Source: Oscillospiraceae bacterium (GTDB taxonomy: Bacteria; Bacillota; Clostridia; Oscillospirales; SIG627). From it: 64,000 nt of DNA. Under the pieces are notes generated by a model. The model was not told where the DNA came from, did no database searches, and worked only from the letters and a program-made list of their open reading frames with translations. The stretch's first letter is position 1. Each line of letters starts with the position of its first letter. Both the position numbers and the translations under genes were made by a program. Below are positions 35,065 through 42,082 of this stretch, one piece after another. The stretch is from positions 31,494 to 95,493 of the forward strand of contig SVRV01000006.1 in the NCBI GenBank assembly GCA_015064635.1, read 5' to 3'.

Positions 35065-35110
35065 TGCAGGGGGAGTATTCTTTTGACTTCAAAAGAATAC
35101 TCCCCCTGCA
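35065..35110. terminator. 20-bp hairpin ending the ilvE operon
   Basis: TGCAGGGGGAGTATTCTTTT and its exact reverse complement with a 6-nt loop lie 15 nt past the ilvE stop. On the minus strand it ends the T-box operon; on the plus strand it would end the amidohydrolase transcript. The stem is longer than usual, so a mobile palindromic repeat recruited as terminator is possible. Confidence 0.7.
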
Positions 35111-35125
35111 AAATGTTTTAAGCTA

Positions 35126-36187
35126 TTAAAGCTTGTATGTCCAGTTGAACTTGTCCTCAATCTTGCCCCACTGAATACCTGTAAGAGTATCATAGAGGTG
35201 CTGAGTAACTTCACCAATCTTGCCTTCGTTGATAATGAACTTCTTACCCTTGTAGGAGAGCTCGCCGATAGGAGATACAACTGCCGCTGTACCTGTACCC
35301 CAAGCCTCTTCAAGAGTACCGTTTTCAAGAGCCTCAGCAAGCTCATCAACGCTGAGAAGTCTCTCACTTACCTTGTAGCCTTCTGACTTGAGAACTTCGA
35401 TACAAGACTTTCTTGTAATACCGGGAAGGATAGAGCCTGAAAGCATAGGTGTAACAATTTCGCCGTTGATCTTGAACATAACGTTCATAGCGCCAACTTC
35501 TTCGATATATTTTCTTTCAACACCGTCAAGCCAAAGAACCTGAGCATATCCTTGAGATTCAGCCTTCTGACCTGCTCTGTTACTTGCCGCATAGTTACCG
35601 CCGCACTTGGTGTAACCTGTACCGCCTCTTACGGCTCTTACGTCGTCAGCTTCAATCATGATCTTAACAGGGTTGATACCTTCCTTGTAGTAGCTTCCTA
35701 CAGGAGAGAGAATAATCATGAAGGTTGCGTTGTGAACTGCGTGAACACCGAGAGTCTCGTCGTTTCCGAAAAGGAAGGGACGGATATAAAGTGATGTTCC
35801 GGGGGCTGAGGGAGTCCAGTCCTTTTCAAAGTCAACGAACTTTGTGAGAACTTCAAGAGCAAGGTCCTCGGGAATTTCAGGAAGACAGAGACGCTCTGCG
35901 GAGCTGTTCAAACGGCGGATGTTTTCCATGGGTCTGAAAAGCTGAACCGATCCGTCGGCTGTGCGATACGCCTTGAGACCTTCGAAGATTTCCGAACCGT
36001 AGTGAAGAACAGTTGATGCGGGATGAATAGGGAAGGGACCGAAGGGAACGATTCTTGCATCATGCCAGCCCTTTTCCTGAGAATAATCCATAATGAACAT
36101 ATGGTCGGTGAATACCTTACCAAAGCCAAGTGTTGAGCTGTCGGGCTTTGCCTTGAGCTCTGCTGCGCGAGTGATTGAAATTTCCAT
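35126..36187 (-). CDS. ilvE: Branched-chain amino acid aminotransferase
   Basis: A 353-residue fold type IV PLP enzyme that interconverts Val, Ile and Leu with their 2-oxo acids using glutamate/2-oxoglutarate. Visible features are STVLHYGSEIFEGLKAYR near residue 58, RLCLPEIP, the PLP lysine in GTGYTKCGGNYAAS near 195, VMFKINGEIVTPMLSGSILPGITRKSCIEV, and EAWGTGTAAVVSPIG. GGAGGCG precedes the ATG. It is the last gene of the Val T-box operon, 16 nt after the oxidoreductase gamma gene. Next to a 2-oxoacid:ferredoxin oxidoreductase it is placed to aminate freshly made branched-chain 2-oxo acids. Confidence 0.95.
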   Translation of the reverse strand: MEISITRAAELKAKPDSSTLGFGKVFTDHMFIMDYSQEKGWHDARIVPFGPFPIHPASTVLHYGSEIFEGLKAYRTADGSVQLFRPMENIRRLNSSAERLCLPEIPEDLALEVLTKFVDFEKDWTPSAPGTSLYIRPFLFGNDETLGVHAVHNATFMIILSPVGSYYKEGINPVKIMIEADDVRAVRGGTGYTKCGGNYAASNRAGQKAESQGYAQVLWLDGVERKYIEEVGAMNVMFKINGEIVTPMLSGSILPGITRKSCIEVLKSEGYKVSERLLSVDELAEALENGTLEEAWGTGTAAVVSPIGELSYKGKKFIINEGKIGEVTQHLYDTLTGIQWGKIEDKFNWTYKL

Positions 36188-36203
36188 TTAATTTCGCCTC
36201 CAA

Positions 36204-36734
36204 TTAATAATCGCGTCCGAGTTTCATTGCGTTAAGGTTTACGTCAAGCATATCTGCACGCTTTGCGGAAATAACCTTCTTGAGTGCTGCAACTACACCT
36301 TCATCGGTGAATTCGCCGGTTTCGCCAAGTACCTTGCCCATGATTATCATGTTTGCAAGTGTGGGAGTACCGTTTTCGTCTGCAAGCTTTGTTGCAGGAA
36401 TGGGAAATACCTTTACATCGTCTCTTTTAACTTCTCTTTCGATGAGAGATGAATCGTAGAATATCATACCGCCTGCCTTAACGGTGTTTTCGTACTTGTC
36501 AAGGGAGGGAAGATTCATTGCGATGAGAATATCGGGGTTTGATACGATGGGTGAGCCAACGGGAGTTTCGCTGATAATAACAGAACAGCTTGCTGTACCG
36601 CCTCTCATTTCGGGACCGTATGAGGGAAGCCATGATACCTGCTTGTCCTCTGTCAGACCTTTATATGCAAGAAGCTTACCTGCAAAAAGGATACCCTGAC
36701 CGCCGAAACCTGCAAAAACATACTGATGTGCCAT
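36204..36734 (-). CDS. 2-oxoacid:ferredoxin oxidoreductase, gamma subunit
   Basis: A 176-residue pyruvate/ketoisovalerate oxidoreductase gamma domain: [23 protein letters not shown] at the start, [18 protein letters not shown] near 45, and [16 protein letters not shown] near 70. This is the standard small subunit of VOR/KOR-type enzymes, which interconvert 2-oxo acid + CoA and acyl-CoA + CO2 with ferredoxin. Its ATG overlaps the stop of the beta gene by one base (TAATG). Confidence 0.93.
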   Translation of the reverse strand: MAHQYVFAGFGGQGILFAGKLLAYKGLTEDKQVSWLPSYGPEMRGGTASCSVIISETPVGSPIVSNPDILIAMNLPSLDKYENTVKAGGMIFYDSSLIEREVKRDDVKVFPIPATKLADENGTPTLANMIIMGKVLGETGEFTDEGVVAALKKVISAKRADMLDVNLNAMKLGRDY

Positions 36735-37495
36735 TATTTATCCCCCTTTACAATTCCCGCTGTTCTATCCTTATATACACCGAGAGGATAGTAGGGGATC
36801 ATTTTTTCTTCAACCCATTCAAGTGCCTTCTGAGGAGTCATACCCCAGTTTGTAGGACAGCTTGAAACAACTTCGATAAGAGAAAATCCCTTATTGTTTA
36901 TCTGGTTTTCAAAAGCTTTCTTGATAGCCTTCTTGGCAGCCTTAACGTTCTTTACGTTGTTTACGGCAACTCTTTCGAGGTATTCGGGACCGTCAAGTTC
37001 GGAAAGCATTTCGCAAACCTTGATGGGGAAACCGCAATGAGCGGTGTCTCTTCCGTAGGGAGATGTCTGCGTTACCTGACCGGGAAGGGAGGTGGGAGCC
37101 ATCTGACCGCCTGTCATACCGTAAATAGCATTATTTACGAAAATAACGGTTATGTTTTCGTTACGTGCCGCAGCGTGAACTGTTTCAGCCATACCGATTG
37201 AGGCAAGGTCGCCGTCACCCTGATATGTAAATACAATGTGATTTTCGGGGTCAGCACGCTTAACACCCGTAGCAATAGCGGGAGCACGTCCGTGAGCCGC
37301 TTCAATCATATCACAGTTAAAATAATTATATGCCATAACCGAGCAACCAACGGGTGCGATACCGATGGTTCTTCCTTCAATACCAAGCTCGTCAAGACAC
37401 TCAGCTACAAGACGGTGAATAATACCGTGTGTACAGCCGGGGCAGTAGTGCATGGGAAGGTCGGCAAGTGCATGGGGTTTATCAAATACTACCAT
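36734..37495 (-). CDS. 2-oxoacid:ferredoxin oxidoreductase, beta subunit (TPP-binding)
   Basis: A 253-residue TPP-binding subunit: HYCPGCTHGIIHRLVAECL near residue 17, GCSVMAYNYF, AHGRAPAIATGVKRA, and the TPP/Mg motif TYQGDGDLASIGMAETVHAAARNENITVIFVNNAIYGMTGGQ near 90-130. The GDGD start and NNxxYGMTGGQ end are typical of KorB/VorA-like subunits. Stop and start overlaps with both neighbours imply translational coupling and fixed subunit stoichiometry. Confidence 0.94.
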   Translation of the reverse strand: MVVFDKPHALADLPMHYCPGCTHGIIHRLVAECLDELGIEGRTIGIAPVGCSVMAYNYFNCDMIEAAHGRAPAIATGVKRADPENHIVFTYQGDGDLASIGMAETVHAAARNENITVIFVNNAIYGMTGGQMAPTSLPGQVTQTSPYGRDTAHCGFPIKVCEMLSELDGPEYLERVAVNNVKNVKAAKKAIKKAFENQINNKGFSLIEVVSSCPTNWGMTPQKALEWVEEKMIPYYPLGVYKDRTAGIVKGDK

Positions 37496-38562
37496 TATTT
37501 TGCACCTCCGTTTTTGTGAGCTGTTTTTATTGCTTCAAGAATCTGTTCGGGTGTGGGAATCATACCGCCTGCACGGTTTACGAGAGTTACAGGACGGCGG
37601 CACTCTGTTGCAAGACGAACGTCCTCTATCATCTGTCCCATTGAAAGCTCAACGGAAATAAATGAATGTACCTTTTCGGTAGCCTTGAGGAAGGGAGCCT
37701 TGGGGAAGGGCCAGAGTGTGATGGGACGGATAAGTCCTACCTTTATACCCTGCGCACGTGCTTCTACGATAGCATTTTTTGCTACACGGGAAGCGATACC
37801 GAATGCTGCAATACAAATTTCAGCATCCTCCATCATATATTCCTCATACATAACTTCGTTCTTTTCGATTTCGGCATAACGCTCGAATCTCTTGAAGTTG
37901 AGCTGTTCAAGTTCTTCGGGAACGAGAGAGAGTGAGTTTGTAATGTTGTGGAAACGTTCAAGCTTTGTTCCGACAGTTGCCCAAGGCTTTTCGGGCATGG
38001 GCTTTACTTCAAGGTCAAGGGATACAGGCTCCATCATCTGACCCATTGTACCGTCGGCAAGAATCATGGATGTTACACGGTACTTGTCTGCTACGTCAAA
38101 GCCGTGAACTGTGAGGTCTGCCATTTCCTGAACGGAAGCGGGAGCGAAAACAACCATATGGAAGTCACCGTGTGCACCGCCCTTTGTTGCCTGGAAATAA
38201 TCTGACTGTGAGGGCTGAATACCACCGAGACCGGGGCCGCCTCTCTGTACGTTAACTACAAGTGCGGGAAGGTCTGCACCTGCAAGGTAAGAAAGTCCTT
38301 CACCCTTAAGTGAGATTCCGGGGCTTGAAGAGGAAGTCATAACACGCTTACCGCATGAAGCAACGCCGTATACCATATTGATAGCGGCAATTTCACTTTC
38401 TGCCTGAAGGAAGCAACCGCCGATTTTAGGCATTCTTTTAGCCATGTAAGCGGCAATTTCAGTTTGGGGAGTAATGGGATAACCGAAGTAATGGCGACAG
38501 CCTGCAACGATAGCGGCTTCAGCAATGGCTTCGTTACCCTTCATCAATACTTTATCTGCCAT
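37495..38562 (-). CDS. vorB: 2-oxoacid:ferredoxin oxidoreductase, alpha subunit (VorB-like)
   Basis: A 355-residue protein. The opening ADKVLMKGNEAIAEAAIVAGCRHYFGYPITPQTEI is the pattern I associate with proteins annotated as 3-methyl-2-oxobutanoate dehydrogenase subunit VorB. It continues with GVASCGKRVMTSSSSPGISLKGEGLSYLAGADLPALVVNVQRGGPGLGGIQPSQSDYFQATKGG. Length fits VOR/KOR alpha subunits, not the fused 1100-residue PFOR. VOR versus KOR specificity cannot be proved from sequence, but the Val T-box and ilvE favour branched-chain 2-oxo acids. Confidence 0.9.
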   Translation of the reverse strand: MADKVLMKGNEAIAEAAIVAGCRHYFGYPITPQTEIAAYMAKRMPKIGGCFLQAESEIAAINMVYGVASCGKRVMTSSSSPGISLKGEGLSYLAGADLPALVVNVQRGGPGLGGIQPSQSDYFQATKGGAHGDFHMVVFAPASVQEMADLTVHGFDVADKYRVTSMILADGTMGQMMEPVSLDLEVKPMPEKPWATVGTKLERFHNITNSLSLVPEELEQLNFKRFERYAEIEKNEVMYEEYMMEDAEICIAAFGIASRVAKNAIVEARAQGIKVGLIRPITLWPFPKAPFLKATEKVHSFISVELSMGQMIEDVRLATECRRPVTLVNRAGGMIPTPEQILEAIKTAHKNGGAK

Positions 38563-38577
38563 TTTTTCACGACCTTT

Positions 38578-38784
38578 CTATTTCTCAATCTTGATTATAC
38601 AGTCGGGACACATAGTAGCACAGAAGGTGCAACCGATACAAGCATCCTCTTTCACCGCTTCAACAGGGTGATGACCTTTTTTGTTGATTTTTTCTTTTGC
38701 AATTGCAAGTACGCCCTTGGGACAAGCATCAACGCAAAGTCCACAGCCCTTACAATTGTCTGTTTTAAAAGTAAGTTTTGGCAT
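38578..38784 (-). CDS. 2-oxoacid:ferredoxin oxidoreductase, delta subunit (2[4Fe-4S])
   Basis: A 68-residue ferredoxin-like protein with two complete clusters: CKGCGLCVDACPKG near residue 11 and CIGCTFCATMCPDC near 47. It passes electrons between the TPP enzyme and free ferredoxin. Its position, first of the four subunits and 15 nt before alpha, is the usual delta-alpha-beta-gamma order. Confidence 0.94.
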   Translation of the reverse strand: MPKLTFKTDNCKGCGLCVDACPKGVLAIAKEKINKKGHHPVEAVKEDACIGCTFCATMCPDCIIKIEK

Positions 38785-38796
38785 TTTTTACACTCC

Positions 38797-39459
38797 TTAC
38801 ATTATTTTGTTTTGAAGTTTTAATGGGAATAGATTTGGTATTTTATTTTCAAGGGAGGGAAATATCTTCGAGTGAACCGAGGTCATAACGAGGGGAATTC
38901 CCGCTTTTTCACTCAGTTCATTTGCTTTTTCAAGTGACGATAAAACAATCTCGGGTGTTGTTTCTTCTCCGATGTTTGAGTTGTTTATGATACCCGTAAA
39001 AGGTATTTTTCCTGCCCATTCAATTTCGCGCATTACCTCAAGTGCCGAATCGGCATCCGGGGTAAGAGGACGGCAGGCATTAAAGACGAAAAGCATTTCG
39101 TAATTGTTTTCCTCTTTTATTTGCGATGCATATCTTCCAAGCACCAATGCACCTCTTTCATCTCCTCCTATGTCAAGTATGGCGTGAGACGATTTATCAT
39201 CGGTCAGTGCATACATTTCCTGAGGAAGTGACGGTAAGTCAACGTTTGAGCCTGCAAAGGCGGAAGCAATAAGCTTTATACCCGCTTCTTCAAACTCCTT
39301 TTGACTGTCCTTGGTACGGAAGTAGGGGTTTACTATATCCATGTCGGCAACAACTACGTTATCGGTAAGCTTTTTCAGTTCAAAAGCCATGTTTACGGCG
39401 ATGTTTGTCTTACCGCTTCCGTAATGTCCCGAAAGGAGGGTTATTCTTTTGTATTTCAT
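38797..39459 (-). CDS. P-loop ATPase of unknown role in the ketoacid operon
   Basis: A 220-residue P-loop NTPase of the MinD/ParA/CobQ-like (SIMIBI) class. The Walker A motif is GHYGSGKTN near residue 9, followed by VVADMDIVNPYFRT (Walker A' / switch I Asp) and HAILDIGGDERGALVLGRY (switch II). It lacks the KGGxGKT double-lysine Walker A of classical ParA/MinD. Its ATG overlaps the acyl-CoA ligase stop by one base, and the ferredoxin subunit starts 12 nt later, so it is firmly in the operon. A role in metal-cluster or coenzyme delivery, or in energising the uphill carboxylation, is conceivable but unproven. Confidence 0.8.
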   Translation of the reverse strand: MKYKRITLLSGHYGSGKTNIAVNMAFELKKLTDNVVVADMDIVNPYFRTKDSQKEFEEAGIKLIASAFAGSNVDLPSLPQEMYALTDDKSSHAILDIGGDERGALVLGRYASQIKEENNYEMLFVFNACRPLTPDADSALEVMREIEWAGKIPFTGIINNSNIGEETTPEIVLSSLEKANELSEKAGIPLVMTSVHSKIFPSLENKIPNLFPLKLQNKIM

Positions 39460-41741
39460 TATAATTTGTTCCTTTGTATCTTGCCGCTGACGGTCTTGGG
39501 AAGAGAATCCTTAAATACTACAATTCTGGGATACTTGTAAGGAGCCGTTCTGCTCTTAACGTAATCCTGAATCTCTTTCTTGAGTGCGTCGGTGGGTTCG
39601 GTTCCCTTGACAAGCACGATACTTGCCTTAACAACCTGACCTCTCACCTCATCGGGTGCCGCAGAAACGCCACATTCGAGAACGTAAGGAAGTTCCATGA
39701 TAACGCTTTCGATTTCGAATGGACCGATACGGTATCCGGATGACTTGATAACGTCATCAACACGGCTGACATACCAGAAGAATCCGTCCTCGTCACGCCA
39801 AGCAACGTCGCCGGTGTGATAGTAACCGTCATGCCATACCTCACGGGTCTTTTCTTCGTTGAGGTAGTATCCGGTAAAGAGTCCGCAGGGAGCACCGTTC
39901 TTGACGTTAACACAGATTTCTCCGTTTTCACCGTCCTTAACGGGATTTCCGTCCGCATCAAGGAGCTCGACATCATATATAGGTGCGGGTTTACCCATTG
40001 AACCTACCTTGTGAGATGTTCCAACAAGGTTGCCTATTATCATAGTGCTTTCTGTTTGACCGAAGCCCTCAAGTATCTGAAGACCGGTGAGTTTTTCAAA
40101 CTGATTGTAAACCTCGGGATTAAGTGCTTCTCCCGCTGTTGTCATATGCTTGACTGACGAAAGGTCATATTTTGAAATATCTTCCTTAATCATCATACGA
40201 AGCATTGTGGGGGGAGCACAGAAGGTTGTTATGTGATATTTTGCAAACATTGGCAGAATATCCGAAGCATCGAAACGATCGAAGTCATAAACGAAGGTTG
40301 CCGCCTCACATACCCACTGACCGTAGAATTTACCCCACATGGATTTTGCCCATCCGGTGTCCGAAATTGTGAAGTGAAGTCCGTTGGGGTCAACCGTGTG
40401 CCAATATTTAGCTGTATGGAAATGACCGAGTGCATATTTGCAGGAGTGTGCCGCAATCTTGGGATATCCTGTTGTACCCGATGTAAAGAACATAAGCATA
40501 AGGTCATCTCCGCAGGGAGATTCTTCCGTTCTGTTGAAGTGTGTGGAGAAGAGGGCACGCTCTTCGTCAAAATTACGCCATCCGTCTCTGTCACGTCCAA
40601 CAATTATCTTTGTCTGAACTGTGGGAGACTTTTCTATGGCAAGCTCTACCTGGTGAGCTGTGTCACCGTCCGCAGTACAGATAACGGTTGAAATGCCCGC
40701 CGCATTAAAGCGGTATTCGAAATCGTGCTCCTGAAGCTGGTTTGTTGCAAGAATTGCAATGGCACCAAGCTTGTGAAGACCGAGCATCGCTATCCAGAAC
40801 TGATAATGACGCTTGAGAACCAGCATTACTCTGTCACCCTTTTTGATACCAAGTGACTTAAAGTAGTTTGCCGCCTGAGCGGAATACTTCTTCATATCCT
40901 TGAAGGTGAAGCGACGTTCTGTCTTGTTCACATCGATGTGAAGCATAGCAAGCTTATCGGGTTTCTTGTCCGCAATAGCATCAACAATGTCAAAAGCAAA
41001 GTTGAACTTGTCTGTGTTTTTAAATGTAATTGATGTGGGAGTTCCGTTTTCATCTTCAACAGTATCAATGAAGTTACGGTATACTCTGTCCTCAGTATCA
41101 CGGGGGATCTGTCTTTCGGTTGTGACAGTGGGATGGGGAAGGAGCTCGGGAATTGATTCTCCGGTGGGATTAAGAACTATTGCGTAGAAAAGACAATCTC
41201 TGTCATTTACCGCAATCATTCCGTGTGGCTCCGAGCTGTTATAATAAATACTGTCGCCGGGGCCGAGTACCTCGGTATGCTCTCCCACCTGAACCTTAAG
41301 GTGACCTTCTATGATAATGTCACATTCTTGTCCTGCGTGTGTGGTGAGTTCAATATCGTCAGCCTTGTCTTTGTAGGTAGCTCTTACATACAGCGGCTCA
41401 GCTATTCTGTTTTTGAACTCGGAGGCAAGGCTGTAATACGTCATGCCGTGTGCCTGCTCAATTTTCTGACCGAGACCGTTTCTTGTTACAGTGTAGGTTT
41501 TAAGCTTAGGGCTGTGTCCCTCGATGATATCGGTTACGTCTACGTTAAGCGCAAGAGCACATCTGTAGATAAAAGCAAAGGCAAGGTCACTGTTACCGTT
41601 TTCACAGTTTATGTATTCATCAACAGATACATCTGTTTTCTTTGCCATATCTTCAACCGAGATACCCATGATTTCACGCAATTCGCGTATTCGTCCTGCC
41701 ATTTCCTTGATTTTAAAATCAAGACCTGTAATTTGTTGCAT
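39459..41741 (-). CDS. XRE-cupin-acyl-CoA ligase fusion, Val T-box controlled
   Basis: A 760-residue protein. GGAGG just before ATG 41741 sets the start; the ORF-track start at 41831 lies in the T-box terminator. Residues about 5-70 are an XRE-type helix-turn-helix (IRELREIMGISVEDMAKKTDVSVDEYINCENG). Residues about 120-195 are a cupin (THAGQECDIIIEGHLKVQVG ... YYNSSEPHGMIA). Residues about 215-760 are an AMP-forming acyl-CoA synthetase with MFFTSGTTGYPK (phosphate loop), GFGQTES, YHTGDVAWRDEDGFFWYVSRVDDVIKSSGYRIGPFEIE (hinge and A8), and the catalytic lysine in PKTVSGKIQRNK. It should convert a short acid to acyl-CoA. The operon context suggests isobutyrate. The regulator-like front end suggests it also binds DNA or a ligand. 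Confidence 0.9.
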   Translation of the reverse strand: MQQITGLDFKIKEMAGRIRELREIMGISVEDMAKKTDVSVDEYINCENGNSDLAFAFIYRCALALNVDVTDIIEGHSPKLKTYTVTRNGLGQKIEQAHGMTYYSLASEFKNRIAEPLYVRATYKDKADDIELTTHAGQECDIIIEGHLKVQVGEHTEVLGPGDSIYYNSSEPHGMIAVNDRDCLFYAIVLNPTGESIPELLPHPTVTTERQIPRDTEDRVYRNFIDTVEDENGTPTSITFKNTDKFNFAFDIVDAIADKKPDKLAMLHIDVNKTERRFTFKDMKKYSAQAANYFKSLGIKKGDRVMLVLKRHYQFWIAMLGLHKLGAIAILATNQLQEHDFEYRFNAAGISTVICTADGDTAHQVELAIEKSPTVQTKIIVGRDRDGWRNFDEERALFSTHFNRTEESPCGDDLMLMFFTSGTTGYPKIAAHSCKYALGHFHTAKYWHTVDPNGLHFTISDTGWAKSMWGKFYGQWVCEAATFVYDFDRFDASDILPMFAKYHITTFCAPPTMLRMMIKEDISKYDLSSVKHMTTAGEALNPEVYNQFEKLTGLQILEGFGQTESTMIIGNLVGTSHKVGSMGKPAPIYDVELLDADGNPVKDGENGEICVNVKNGAPCGLFTGYYLNEEKTREVWHDGYYHTGDVAWRDEDGFFWYVSRVDDVIKSSGYRIGPFEIESVIMELPYVLECGVSAAPDEVRGQVVKASIVLVKGTEPTDALKKEIQDYVKSRTAPYKYPRIVVFKDSLPKTVSGKIQRNKL

Positions 41742-41763
41742 ATTTTCCTCCATGTCGGGACAA

Positions 41764-42035
41764 TAAAAGCTCGTCCCAAAGATATGATCCTTGAGACGAG
41801 CATAATAAACAACGCCCGCGGTACCACTCAAGTTGCGGACTCGCCGCCTCTCTTGGAATCAATCAATTCCTATGCATTTACGCAGCAATCACGGAGAGGG
41901 TCTACTCACAAATGCTTTCTTCCTCTCGGCTCGGAAGCTACAAATACCGATATCTATCTGCGACTCTCACCAAACGTCGCTTCTCTTTGCATAAATAATT
42001 CGGTATACTCTTCGTCAAAGCCTTTCCTTGAATAT
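41764..42035 (-). promoter_or_regulatory. T-box leader, specifier read as GTA (Val)
   Basis: On the minus strand the T-box sequence GAGTGGTACCGCGG (about 41815-41828) is preceded by the stem II/III region shared with the second leader (GCGTAAATGCATAGGAATTG) and by stem I. A terminator follows at 41768-41801 (GCTCGTCTCAA / TTGGGACGAGC, then TTTTATT). Stem I closes with GGCT...GAAG / CTTC..AGCC. The triplet just inside CTTC on the 3' side is GTA (41941-41939), followed by a purine, so valine is the inferred specifier. The TGGT bulge matches an ACCA tRNA end. Specifier choice is by eye, not by folding. Confidence 0.85.
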
Positions 42036-42039
42036 AAGA

Positions 42040-42068
42040 AGTATATCACATCATTTGAGCTTTGTCAA
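42040..42068 (-). promoter_or_regulatory. Promoter of the Val T-box operon
   Basis: On the minus strand TTGACA (42068-42063), a 17-nt spacer and TATACT (42045-42040). It begins only 14 nt past the stop of the upstream ligase gene. Confidence 0.82.
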
Positions 42069-42082
42069 TATTTTTTTAAAAA

